Source of the DNA: Pseudaminobacter soli (ex Zhang et al. 2022)
GTDB lineage: Bacteria; Pseudomonadota; Alphaproteobacteria; Rhizobiales; Rhizobiaceae
Assembly: GCF_014595955.1 (NCBI RefSeq)
Contig: NZ_JABVCF010000015.1
Coordinates: 80,681-144,680, forward strand
Length of the DNA: 64,000 bases
Direction of reading: 5' to 3'
Each line of letters starts with the position of its first letter. The first letter of the stretch is position 1. The notes below the pieces were generated by a model. It had not been told where the DNA came from, ran no database searches, and saw nothing but the letters and a program-made list of their open reading frames with translations. The position numbers were made by a program, and so were the translations under genes. Below, piece after piece: positions 43,177 through 51,762 of this stretch.

Positions 43177-43764
43177 ATGTCCCGACCTAGGGTGATCGAT
43201 CAGGATAAGATCCTAGACGCCGCCGAAGTCGTTGTTGCGCGGGATGGCGCGGCGCGACTGACGCTCGATGCCGTCGCAATAGAGGCAGGGATCAGCAAGG
43301 CGAGTGTGATCTACGATTACAAGTCGAAGCAGGCTCTGATCAAGGCCGTGATCGAACGCCGCGTCGCAGAGGAACACGCGACGCTACGCCAAGCGATCCA
43401 GAATCTCGGCGCGGTGCCGGATGCGCATATTCGAGGACGCATAGCCGTCGCATCCAATTCGATGCCCGACGATACACGGGCTGTGGCGATCAACCTGTGC
43501 TCGGCACTGGCGCAGGACGCTGAATTGCTAGGCTCGATGCATGAAGCCTATCGCAAGGAGGTGGCGGCCATCCTGGAGACCTCGACCAATCCACAGGCGG
43601 CACTTCTTGCATTTCTCGCCGTCGAAGGCCTGAGGACTCTGGAGTTTCTCGGACTTCTCGCGTGGACCGAGCCCGAACGCACCCAGATACTGCGCGGCAT
43701 CGAGGCCCTGGTCTCGGCGCCGGACCATTCGCTCGTCGCCGCTCGAGCAACTCGCATCAACTGA
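43177..43764 (+). CDS. TetR-family repressor of the RND efflux genes
   Basis: The 195-residue regulator has an N-terminal HTH (KILDAAEVVVARDGAARLTLDAVAIEAGISKASVIYDYKSKQALIKAVI) and a helical ligand domain. It lies 73 bases upstream of the efflux adaptor gene in the same direction and directly after its own palindrome. It probably represses the pump until a toxic ligand binds. Confidence 0.92.
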   Translation: MSRPRVIDQDKILDAAEVVVARDGAARLTLDAVAIEAGISKASVIYDYKSKQALIKAVIERRVAEEHATLRQAIQNLGAVPDAHIRGRIAVASNSMPDDTRAVAINLCSALAQDAELLGSMHEAYRKEVAAILETSTNPQAALLAFLAVEGLRTLEFLGLLAWTEPERTQILRGIEALVSAPDHSLVAARATRIN

Positions 43765-43837
43765 CGACCAACAATCAATAGAACCATTTTTTCAAACAGT
43801 TGCGTCCTCCCGGACGCCGCAAGCCAGGACTGATCTC

Positions 43838-45025
43838 ATGAAGGCCCTTTCGTATCCAGCACGGCTGGCATCTACGCTGACGCTGCTTTCGTTGGTCGTC
43901 GCCTGCAGCGAATCCCAGGGCAACACTCCCCCGCCTCCCGCGCCGCCTCCGCCGCTGGTCAGCGTCGTAGAGGTGAAGCCTGAACAGCTTGCTGTAACGA
44001 ATGAGCTGCCGGGACGGGTCGCGCCGACGCGGATCGCGGAAGTGCGTCCCCGCATATCGGGCATCGTGGTCGAACGTGTCTTCGAGCAGGGCAGCTTCGT
44101 CGAACAGGGCGATGTCCTGTACCGCATCGATCCCGAGCCGTTCCGTGTGCAGGTGGACGCAGCGCAGGCGACGCTGATGCGTGCGCAGGCCACGCACTTG
44201 TTGGCGCGTCAACAGGCGGACCGGCAGAACGAGTTGCGCGAACGTAACATCACCAGTGTCCAGCAGCAGGACAGCGCCGTCGCAGCACTCGCGCAGGCCG
44301 ACGCGGATGTCGCGGCTGCACAGAGTGGTCTGGCGGCGGCAAAGCTCAACCTTGCCTATGCAGAGGTCAAAGCCCCGATCGCCGGGCGGATCGGCCGCGC
44401 CATGATCACCGAAGGCGCGCTTGTGAGCAGCGCCGAAAGCCTGGCGACCGTGCAGCAACTCGACCCCGTCTATATCGACTTCACGCAGTCGTCGATGGAA
44501 CTGCTGCGGCTGCGCCAAGCGCTAGAGGCCGGCGTCCTCGACAGTCCGGCACCTGGAGAGGCCAGCGTGCGCATCCACATGGACGACGGCAGCGAGTATC
44601 CGCAAACCGGACGGCTTCTGTTTTCGGAAGCCACGGTCGACCCGACCACCGGACAGGTGACCATGCGCGCCGAGGTTCCCAATCCAAAAGGCGACCTTCT
44701 GCCGGGTCTCTATGTCCGCGTCCTTATCGAGCAGGGCATTGAAAAGTCGGCGATCGCCATTCCGCAGCAGGCGGTCCAGCGCGATGCCGGGGGCGCATCG
44801 CAGGTCTATCTGGTGAATGCCGAAAACGTCGCCGAACTGCGCAAGGTCCGCGTCGGACGTACGCTCGCCGATCGCGTCGTCATCGAGGACGGGTTGAATG
44901 GGGGCGAGAAGGTCGTGGTGGAAGGTTTCCAGAAGCTGCGGCCCGGCGCCCAGGTCAACCCGGAAGTGTGGAGTGCCAAGGACAGCACCACCGCCGAAAC
45001 GCCCCGTCAGGACAAGCAAGGCTAA
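43838..45025 (+). CDS. RND efflux periplasmic adaptor (MFP, AcrA family)
   Basis: The 395-residue lipoprotein has a signal ending LVVAC (lipidated Cys23) and a Pro-rich linker. The lipoyl/barrel blocks are GRVAPTRIAEVRPRISGIVVERVFEQGSFVEQGD and IDPEPFRVQVDAAQA, followed by a coiled-coil hairpin (about 100-175) and AEVKAPIAGRIGRAMITEGALV. It bridges the AcrB-like pump to an outer-membrane channel, which is not in this window. It precedes the pump gene by 9 bases. Confidence 0.95.
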   Translation: MKALSYPARLASTLTLLSLVVACSESQGNTPPPPAPPPPLVSVVEVKPEQLAVTNELPGRVAPTRIAEVRPRISGIVVERVFEQGSFVEQGDVLYRIDPEPFRVQVDAAQATLMRAQATHLLARQQADRQNELRERNITSVQQQDSAVAALAQADADVAAAQSGLAAAKLNLAYAEVKAPIAGRIGRAMITEGALVSSAESLATVQQLDPVYIDFTQSSMELLRLRQALEAGVLDSPAPGEASVRIHMDDGSEYPQTGRLLFSEATVDPTTGQVTMRAEVPNPKGDLLPGLYVRVLIEQGIEKSAIAIPQQAVQRDAGGASQVYLVNAENVAELRKVRVGRTLADRVVIEDGLNGGEKVVVEGFQKLRPGAQVNPEVWSAKDSTTAETPRQDKQG

Positions 45026-45034
45026 GGCGCGAAC

Positions 45035-48000
45035 ATGGCTCAGTTTTTCATTGGACGCCCGATCTTTGCCTGGGTCGTCGCGATTTTCGTCATGCTGGCG
45101 GGGATCATCTCCCTTCCGATGCTCCCCGTCTCGCAATATCCGAATGTTGCGCCGCCTCAGATCAGCGTCTACGCGACCTATCCCGGCGCCTCGCCGGAGG
45201 AGATCTATCAGAGCGTCACCCGCCTGATCGAAGACGAGCTCAACAGCGTCAATGGTCTGCTCTATTTTGAATCGACGTCGGATTCCTCCGGTCTCATCTC
45301 CATCACCTCGACATTCGAGCCGGGCACGAAGCCAAGCGAGGCTTCGGTCGACGTGCAGAACGCGATCAAACGCGTCGAGCCGCGCCTTCCGGAGATCGTG
45401 CTGAACCAGGGCGTCTACGTCCAGGAGGCCGGTAGCGGCTTCCTGATGATGGTAGGGCTGGTATCCACGGACGGCACGGTCGATGCGGTGGGGCTGGGCG
45501 ATTATCTCAATCGCAACGTGGTCGGCGAGTTGCGCCGCATCGACGGCGTCGGACGGGCGCAGGTCTTCGCCTCGCAGCGCGCCATGCGCATCTGGATCGA
45601 CCCCGACAAGATGGTCGGTCTGAACCTCACCACGGACGATATCGCCAACGCTGTCCGGTCCCAGAACGCGCAGGTCGCCGCCGGTCGTATTGGCGCGCAG
45701 CCCAACCCCGTGGATCAGTCGATCACGGCGACCGTGCTCGTTCGCGGGCAACTGTCGTCGCCGGAGGAGTTCGGGCGCATCATCCTGCGCGCGAACCCGG
45801 ACGGCTCCACGGTCCGGTTGTCCGATGTGGCACGCATCGAGGTCGGGGCGGAATCGTATAACTTCGGGACACGCATCAACGGGAAGCCTGCAGCGGGCAT
45901 CGGTATCCAGCTTGCGCCGACGGCGAACGCCATGGCGACGTCCGAGGCGGTGCGCGCGAAGATGGCGGAACTCGCCGAGTTCTTCCCCGCCGGCATCGAG
46001 TACGTGATCCCCTACGATACGTCGCCCTTCGTGGCCGTCTCCATCGAGAAGGTGCTGCATACGCTGATCGAGGCCATTCTCCTCGTCTTCGCGGTCATGT
46101 TCCTGTTCCTGCAGAACTTCCGCTACACGGTCATCCCGACACTCGTCGTTCCCGTGGCGCTACTCGGCACCTGCGCGGTGATGCTGGCAACCGGCTTCTC
46201 AATTAACGTTTTGACCATGTTCGCCATGGTGCTGGCCATCGGCATACTCGTGGACGATGCCATCGTCGTGGTCGAGAACGTCGAGCGCATCATGGCCGAG
46301 GAAGGCCTCTCGCCAAGAGAGGCCACCCGCAAGGCGATGACGCAGATTTCCGGCGCGATCATCGGCATCACGCTGGTGCTCACGGCGGTGTTCGTGCCGA
46401 TGGCCTTCTTCCCGGGTGCGGTCGGCGTCATCTACCAGCAGTTCAGCCTGACGATGGTCGTTTCGATCCTCCTCTCGGGCTTCCTCGCTCTGTCGCTGAC
46501 CCCGGCGCTGTGTGCGACGTTCCTGAAGCCCATCAAGGCCGGGCATCACGAGAAGCGCGGCTTCTTCGGCTGGTTCAATCGCGGCTTCGACAAGACCACG
46601 AAGGGCTACGGCGCTTCCACGCACTGGATCGTCGGACGCGCCGGACGCTTCATGGTCATCTATGCGGCACTGCTGGCCGGTCTCGGCTGGTCTTTCCTGC
46701 AGTTGCCCTCGTCGTTCCTGCCGAATGAAGACCAGGGCTTTATCATCGTCGACATCCAGGGTCCGCCGGAAGCGAGCAGCAACCGGACCATCGGCATTAT
46801 CGACCAGATTCAGGGGATCTTCGCTGGCGAGAGCGCGGTGAACCAGACGGCCTTCATCAACGGCTTCAGCTTCGCCGGGGCGGGTGAGAATGCCGGACTT
46901 GCCTTCATCACCTTCAAGGACTGGGAGGAGCGTGACGCGGAAAACTCCGCAACGGCGATCGCCAACAGGGCCAACGGTGCGCTTTTCCAACTCAAGGACG
47001 CGATGGCTTTCGCCCTATCGCCGCCACCCATCCAGGGTCTCGGAACATCCAACGGCTTCGCCTTCCGATTGCAGGATCGCGGCGGGCTTGGACAGGAAGC
47101 GCTCTCGGCGGCGAGCGCCCAACTCATGGAGGCTGCTGCCAAGAGCCCCGTCCTCGCCGGCCTGCGCATCGAGGGCATGCCGGATACCGCGCAGATCGAT
47201 CTCATCATCGATCGCGAGAAGGCCAACACGTTCGGCGTTTCCTTCGCCTCCATCAACTCCACGATCTCGGCCAGCCTCGGCTCGAGCTACATGAACGACT
47301 TTCCGAATGCCGGCCGCATGCAGCGCGTGACCGTCCAGGCCGACAAGGACAAGCGGATGCAGACCGAGGACCTGCTCAACCTCCACGTCCGAAACGCCAA
47401 TGGCGGCATGGTGCCGCTCTCGGCCTTCGCCAAGGTGGATTGGCGCAAGGGTCCCGCGCAGGTCGTCGGCTATAACGGCTATCCCGCCATCCGCATCAGC
47501 GGCGCGGCTGCTCCGGGGTACTCGTCCGGCGCGGCCATCGCGGAGATGGAACGGCTCGCAGGCGAGTTGCCAAACGGCTTCGGCTACGAATGGACCGGCC
47601 AGTCGCTGCAGGAGATCCAGTCGGGTTCCCAGGCACCGTTCCTCGTCGGCCTGACGATCCTCTTTGTCTTCCTGCTGCTGGCGGCACTCTACGAAAGCTG
47701 GTCGATCCCGCTTTCCGTGATGCTGGTCGTTCCCCTCGGCGTCATCGGCTCCGTCATTGCCGTCATGTGGGCGGGCATGCCGAACGACGTCTACTTCAAG
47801 GTCGGCCTCATCACCATCATCGGCCTGTCAGCCAAGAACGCGATCCTGATCATCGAGTTCGCCAAGGATCTAATCGCCGAAGGCAAGTCGCTGATCGAAG
47901 CGACGGTCGAAGCATGCAAGCTGCGCTTCCGTCCGATCCTGATGACCTCGCTCGCCTTCACGCTTGGCGTCGTTCCGCTCGCGATCGCCTCGGGCGCCAG

Positions 48001-48178
48001 CGCCGCCAGCCAGAACGCCATCGGCACCGCCGTGCTCGGCGGCATGATCTCGGCGACTGTGCTCGCGGTCTTCTTCGTGCCGGTCTTCTTTGTGTTCGTC
48101 ATGAGGCTCTTCTCGCGCGGCAAGGTCAAACCCGGCGAGGCACAGACGACCGATCCGTCGCTGGCTCCGGCGGAGTAA
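45035..48178 (+). CDS. RND efflux inner-membrane pump (AcrB/HAE1 family)
   Basis: The 1047-residue proton-driven multidrug exporter begins MAQFFIGRPIFAWVVAIFVMLAG. Proton relay residues are the Asp pair in GILVDDAIVVVENVE (helix 4) and Lys in GLSAKNAILIIEFAKD (helix 10). Two large periplasmic loops and a GSQAPFLVGLTILFVFLLLAALYESW block are normal. Length is that of AcrB. It is preceded by its adaptor gene and has a hairpin 40 bases after its stop. No TolC gene follows. Confidence 0.96.
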   Translation: MAQFFIGRPIFAWVVAIFVMLAGIISLPMLPVSQYPNVAPPQISVYATYPGASPEEIYQSVTRLIEDELNSVNGLLYFESTSDSSGLISITSTFEPGTKPSEASVDVQNAIKRVEPRLPEIVLNQGVYVQEAGSGFLMMVGLVSTDGTVDAVGLGDYLNRNVVGELRRIDGVGRAQVFASQRAMRIWIDPDKMVGLNLTTDDIANAVRSQNAQVAAGRIGAQPNPVDQSITATVLVRGQLSSPEEFGRIILRANPDGSTVRLSDVARIEVGAESYNFGTRINGKPAAGIGIQLAPTANAMATSEAVRAKMAELAEFFPAGIEYVIPYDTSPFVAVSIEKVLHTLIEAILLVFAVMFLFLQNFRYTVIPTLVVPVALLGTCAVMLATGFSINVLTMFAMVLAIGILVDDAIVVVENVERIMAEEGLSPREATRKAMTQISGAIIGITLVLTAVFVPMAFFPGAVGVIYQQFSLTMVVSILLSGFLALSLTPALCATFLKPIKAGHHEKRGFFGWFNRGFDKTTKGYGASTHWIVGRAGRFMVIYAALLAGLGWSFLQLPSSFLPNEDQGFIIVDIQGPPEASSNRTIGIIDQIQGIFAGESAVNQTAFINGFSFAGAGENAGLAFITFKDWEERDAENSATAIANRANGALFQLKDAMAFALSPPPIQGLGTSNGFAFRLQDRGGLGQEALSAASAQLMEAAAKSPVLAGLRIEGMPDTAQIDLIIDREKANTFGVSFASINSTISASLGSSYMNDFPNAGRMQRVTVQADKDKRMQTEDLLNLHVRNANGGMVPLSAFAKVDWRKGPAQVVGYNGYPAIRISGAAAPGYSSGAAIAEMERLAGELPNGFGYEWTGQSLQEIQSGSQAPFLVGLTILFVFLLLAALYESWSIPLSVMLVVPLGVIGSVIAVMWAGMPNDVYFKVGLITIIGLSAKNAILIIEFAKDLIAEGKSLIEATVEACKLRFRPILMTSLAFTLGVVPLAIASGASAASQNAIGTAVLGGMISATVLAVFFVPVFFVFVMRLFSRGKVKPGEAQTTDPSLAPAE

Positions 48179-48217
48179 GGGCCGGCGGCGATACGGGCGG
48201 CAATCGTCGCCCTTCGT

Positions 48218-48246
48218 AGGGCCGGTCACGATTGGGGACCGGCCCT
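48218..48246. terminator. GC-rich hairpin after the efflux operon
   Basis: AGGGCCGGTC and GACCGGCCCT form a perfect 10-bp stem with a 9-base loop, 40 bases after the pump stop. There is no T-run, so it may act as a Rho-assisted or transcript-stabilising hairpin. The rest of the 318-base gap to 48496 holds no gene that I can see. Confidence 0.55.
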
Positions 48247-48496
48247 CACGGCGGAACGACCTTTCTGCGCAACAGCGGCCGCACCCTGGAGCACCGATTT
48301 GGTCGTGTCACATAGGATGCCACGGCACGTCGGGCCAGGATCAGCGGCCCTGTCCAAAATGACGTCCTTTGGTCACGAATGCTGGTTCCCGCAAAACGAC
48401 CACTTCTGAGAAGGGAAGGTCTGGAGAGTGTGGAAGCCGGCCTTTGCGGTGTCGGCGGCGAAGATACGCCCGCCGACTTGAAGTCCGCTCGACCGA

Positions 48497-49327
48497 TCAG
48501 TTGATCGGAATCCAGATTTCGACCTCACCGGAGCCGCTCTCGGGGTCGAAACGCTCGTCATAGCGCTCGAAGTCTGGCGCATCCGCCACCTCGAGACCCG
48601 CCTCCGGCAGGTACTTGTTCCAGATCGTATAGACGGTGCTCCGGATCGTCGAGATATGCCCTCGGTGTGTGAACACCACATAACGGTGAGCGGGAATTCG
48701 TATACGGCTCAACTCCGTGGATATATCCGAGAAGTCAGAGACCTTCACACCGCAGATGTACTCGAAACTGCCCGCATCGTCGCTGTTGCAGCAAACTCCG
48801 TAGGTCGTCCAGCCGACCTGCCCTGGAATGTTACCAATAAAGGGCCCGAAACGCTGCCACTGCGCCGGAATGCCCTCGTTGGTCTCGAAAGTATAGCGGC
48901 CGCCAAGGCCAGCAATTAACAGGGCTTGGCCGTCCTCCATGCGAGGAGCTTCCAGCTCAACGAGAAGGTTGTGATCCATCCTGATCGGCTCCAAAAGTTC
49001 TAGATTTTCGAGATGACCTTGGGCGCGCACCTGCTCGGGCGTGAGGCCGAAGTGGTTGCGGAAGGCCCTAGAGAAAGCCTCATGGGAGCCGTAACCTGCC
49101 TCGAGTGCCACGGTTAGAATGTCTAGTGCGCCGCCCGAAAGCGCTCGCGCAGCCACGGCCAAACGGCGGCTGCGGAGATATCCCATGACGGTGCGGCCGG
49201 TCGCGGCCCCGAAAGCTCTGGACAAATGAAAGCGCGAGACGCCGCTCGCATCCGCTACCGCTGACAGCGAGATGGCTTGCGCGAAGCGGCTCTCGATGAG
49301 CCACAGGGCTTTTCCGACAGGATCCAT
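48497..49327 (-). CDS. AraC-family regulator with GyrI-like ligand domain
   Basis: The 276-residue protein has an N-terminal double HTH (SLSAVADASGVSRFHLSRAFGAATGRTVMGYLRSRRL and ILTVALEAGYGSHEAFSRAFRNHFGLTPEQVR). A GyrI-like effector domain follows (about 130-276), ending SGEVEIWIPIN. Regulators of this form respond to small hydrophobic or cationic ligands. The start at 49327 (MDPVGKALW) fits the HTH position. No divergent target gene is adjacent; the neighbouring GFA gene may be one. Confidence 0.92.
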   Translation of the reverse strand: MDPVGKALWLIESRFAQAISLSAVADASGVSRFHLSRAFGAATGRTVMGYLRSRRLAVAARALSGGALDILTVALEAGYGSHEAFSRAFRNHFGLTPEQVRAQGHLENLELLEPIRMDHNLLVELEAPRMEDGQALLIAGLGGRYTFETNEGIPAQWQRFGPFIGNIPGQVGWTTYGVCCNSDDAGSFEYICGVKVSDFSDISTELSRIRIPAHRYVVFTHRGHISTIRSTVYTIWNKYLPEAGLEVADAPDFERYDERFDPESGSGEVEIWIPIN

Positions 49328-49662
49328 GCGTTCTCCCACAAAGACCTTCTCCTATGACCGATTCCAAACGCGGCCATTTGATCGCCGTTGCGCATGCGCC
49401 ATCGCATACAAATCTGAATGTCTACATTTGGTGGCGAGCGGAAGCTCGAGAAACGATCATTTATGACAGGACAGCGTGGAAAGCGGACTTCAGACGATGC
49501 CGTGCTTCCTCAGAAGCGCCTGCTCGTCGCGCCGACACCCAGCCGAAGACCTTCGGCTGGCCCGCTAGGGAGAACGACGAGTCCCGCCCGCAGCGGACAA
49601 TTGCAACAGCAATGCTGTAGGTTGTAGCCATTCCGACCGCTTGATCTTGGAGGAGACGCAGC
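49328..49662. other. Intergenic region between AraC and GFA genes
   Basis: No gene is evident in this 335-base stretch. It contains a perfect 22-base stem (CCAGCCGAAG and CTTCGGCTGG) at 49539-49560, and a small palindrome ACAGCA-A-TGCTGT at 49606-49618 shortly upstream of the GFA gene. One of them may be a regulator or transcript-ending site. Confidence 0.45.
49539..49560. terminator. Perfect 22-bp inverted repeat (hairpin)
   Basis: Ten-base arms CCAGCCGAAG and CTTCGGCTGG with a two-base centre would form a tight CTTCGG-type hairpin in RNA. No T-run follows in either direction, so its role as terminator or operator is open. Confidence 0.4.
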
Positions 49663-50055
49663 ATGGACCGTTTCACCGGCGGTTGCCTGTGCGGCAACGT
49701 CCGAATCGTGGCGTCGGGACGCCCCTACCGGGTCGGCCTTTGTCACTGTCTCGACTGCCGCAAGCATCATGGCGCCCTTTTTCACGCTTCCGCGATATTC
49801 CCTCAGGATGCGGTGACGATCGATGGCGAAACACGCGACTACCGCGGGCGGTTTTTCTGTCCCCGCTGCGGCTCGTCCGTCTTCGCACGCAGCGCGGACG
49901 AAATCGAAGTGAACCTAGGATCCCTCGATGCTCCCGACCAACTGAGGCCAACCTACGAACTCTGGACCGTCCGCCGCGAGTCCTGGTTGCCGCCGTTTCC
50001 GCTCAAAAGACGATACGACCGCGATCGTGACGCCACGGGTCGCTTCGAGGAGTAG
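49663..50055 (+). CDS. GFA-family zinc protein
   Basis: The 130-residue protein has the GFA fold with zinc-binding cysteines: C8 and C10 (GGCLCGNVRI), C27, C29 and C32 (GLCHCLDCRKHHGALF), and C66 and C69 (FFCPRCGSSVF). Family members were named after glutathione-dependent formaldehyde activation, but most have unproven functions. It has a GGAG ribosome site. It is followed by the TetR operator at 50087 and is probably not part of the amidase operon. Confidence 0.93.
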   Translation: MDRFTGGCLCGNVRIVASGRPYRVGLCHCLDCRKHHGALFHASAIFPQDAVTIDGETRDYRGRFFCPRCGSSVFARSADEIEVNLGSLDAPDQLRPTYELWTVRRESWLPPFPLKRRYDRDRDATGRFEE

Positions 50056-50086
50056 CCCGCACGAACGGCGCTACGATGCCGATACA

Positions 50087-50102
50087 AACCAACCAGTTGG
50101 TT
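50087..50102. promoter_or_regulatory. TetR operator 1, upstream of amidase operon
   Basis: AACCAAC-CA-GTTGGTT is a perfect palindrome. Its last bases overlap a -35-like TTGACG (50101-50106), with TAGCAT 17 bases further, so repressor binding would block the promoter. Three related sites lie at 58178, 58992 and 61013, which identifies the TetR at 58323 as the likely binder. Confidence 0.75.
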
Positions 50103-50126
50103 GACGGCCTGTGCGATTCTGATTAG

Positions 50127-50266
50127 CATCTCTCCGGCTTTGTGCGGGTCTGCGATGCCTCGGTCTTCCCTGATGTTGTCGCCAGCAACATCATGGCGAC
50201 CGTCATCATGGTCGCTGAGCGCGGCGCCGATTTCATCATCAACGGAGGGAGGGGAAAATGGCGGTA
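50127..50266 (+). pseudogene. C-terminal remnant of a GMC oxidoreductase
   Basis: The plus frame reads GFVRVCDASVFPDVVASNI then MATVIMVAERGADFIING and ends GGRGKWR-stop. VRVCDASVFPxxxxxNxxATVIMxAExxAD is the C-terminal FAD-binding block of glucose-methanol-choline oxidoreductases. No start or earlier part exists; an in-frame stop is just upstream. It lies between the operator/promoter and the amidase gene, so an oxidoreductase gene was probably the first gene of this operon and was deleted. It overlaps the amidase start by nine bases. Confidence 0.65.
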
Positions 50267-51697
50267 ACGGAGAGTTTGCAGCGGACCTACGTCGAATCGG
50301 ACGGTCTGGCGCTCGCCGAACTGGTGCGCAAGGGCGAGGTGCAGCCGATCGAGTTGGTCGAGGCGGCTGTCAGCGTCATCGAGCAGGTGAACCCAACGCT
50401 CAACGCGGTCATCCACAAGCTCTATGACATGGGCCGAGACGCCGCCAAGACGGTGGACAGGCAAGCGCCATTTGCCGGTGTCCCCTACCTGCTCAAGGAA
50501 CTCGCAACCTCCTGGAAGGGCGCGCCGAACACGAACTCCTCCTACTATCTCAAAGATGTCGTGGACGATTCCGATGCCGAAGTGGTGACGCGTCTGAAGA
50601 AGGCAGGGTTCCTGCTCGTCGGTAAGTCGAATGCACCCGAAAACGGCTGGTCGATCTCGACTGAGCCGAAGCTCTACGGCGCGACGGTGAACCCCTGGCG
50701 GGCGGACCTGACCGCAGGCGGGTCGAGCGGTGGCTCGTGCGCCGCAGTCTCCGCCCGGATGGTGCCACTCGCAGAATCGAGCGATGCCGCGGGGTCCATA
50801 CGCGTCCCAGCCTCCTGCTGCGGCGTGCTTGGCCTAAAACCCTCGCGCGGACGCATCACCCTGGCGCCGGTTGCGGACGTCTGGCACGGCGGCGCCTATT
50901 TCTTCGCCAACACCCGCACGGTGCGCGACAGCGCCGCCTATCTGGATGCGGTGGCGGGCGCCCTCCCCGGCGATCCGTACCAGCCGCCCGTCCCGGCTGA
51001 GACCTGGCTCGAGCTTTCCCGGCGCGCGCCGGCAAAGCTGCGCATCGGCTATTCGGTCACACCTCCCGACGGCCGTCCCATCGATCCCGAGGTCAAGCAG
51101 GTGGTGCTGGACACGGTGAAGGTGCTGGCGCGGCTCGGACATGATGTGGAAGAGCACAACCTGGCCCTCGACGCGGACGATGCCTGGAAGACCTACACAC
51201 ATATGAGTTGCGTCCAGACCGCCGCGATCTTCGAGTGGCTCTCTGCGGTGGTGGGGCGTCCGGTAACGCAGGACGACGTCGAGCCCGTCACATGGGCGAT
51301 CATCGAGCGCGGCCGTGCCACCAGCGGCGTCCGTCACATCTCCGACGTGGAGGCGGTGCGCCAGATGGGACGCGCGATCGCGCGCGATCTCGACGCCTAT
51401 GACATCTATCTGACGCCTACCCTGACCCATCTGCCGCGCCCCGTCGGCTACTACGACATGTCGGAGACCGACCTCGACCGCTACAACGCAAAGTGGACGG
51501 ATGCGGTTTTCACATTCCCCTTCAACATGTCCGGGCAGCCGGCCATGTCTCTCCCGCTCGGCATGTCCAGGAGCGGCGTGCCGATCGGCGTGCAGGCGTC
51601 GGCCCGCTATGGCGACGAGGCCACGATCCTGGCTCTCGCTGCCGTGCTCGAGCAGGAAATGCCCTGGAAGGATCGCCGCCCGGAAGTCACGGCGTAA
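50258..51697 (+). CDS. Amidase (amidase signature family)
   Basis: The 479-residue enzyme hydrolyses amide bonds with a Ser-cisSer-Lys triad: K80 (YLLKELATSWKG), S156 (TAGGSSGGSCA) and the nucleophile S180 (DAAGSIRVPAS). The block GLKPSRGRITLAPVADVWHGG and the closing MSLPLGMSRSGVPIGVQASARYGDE are typical. Its start has a GGAGGGAGGGG ribosome site. It lies behind a TetR operator and before a damaged epimerase and acetyltransferase. The natural amide is unknown; the regulon suggests catabolism of an imported compound. Confidence 0.95.
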   Translation: MAVTESLQRTYVESDGLALAELVRKGEVQPIELVEAAVSVIEQVNPTLNAVIHKLYDMGRDAAKTVDRQAPFAGVPYLLKELATSWKGAPNTNSSYYLKDVVDDSDAEVVTRLKKAGFLLVGKSNAPENGWSISTEPKLYGATVNPWRADLTAGGSSGGSCAAVSARMVPLAESSDAAGSIRVPASCCGVLGLKPSRGRITLAPVADVWHGGAYFFANTRTVRDSAAYLDAVAGALPGDPYQPPVPAETWLELSRRAPAKLRIGYSVTPPDGRPIDPEVKQVVLDTVKVLARLGHDVEEHNLALDADDAWKTYTHMSCVQTAAIFEWLSAVVGRPVTQDDVEPVTWAIIERGRATSGVRHISDVEAVRQMGRAIARDLDAYDIYLTPTLTHLPRPVGYYDMSETDLDRYNAKWTDAVFTFPFNMSGQPAMSLPLGMSRSGVPIGVQASARYGDEATILALAAVLEQEMPWKDRRPEVTA

Positions 51698-51707
51698 TTG
51701 GCATGTG

Positions 51708-51737
51708 CATTGGCGCCCTGCGTGCAGGGCGCCAATG
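51708..51737. repeat. Strong intercistronic hairpin between amidase and epimerase genes
   Basis: CATTGGCGCCCTGC and GCAGGGCGCCAATG form a perfect 14-bp stem with two bases between the arms, 10 bases after the amidase stop. No T-run follows. It may protect the amidase transcript from decay or lower expression of the following genes. Confidence 0.6.
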
Positions 51738-51762
51738 TGAACGACAGCAGACAGGATATAGC

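Noticed and set aside
48218..48246. Classical Rho-independent terminator after the pump gene
   Set aside because: The stem is perfect but there is no T-run, so only a hairpin is claimed with moderate confidence.
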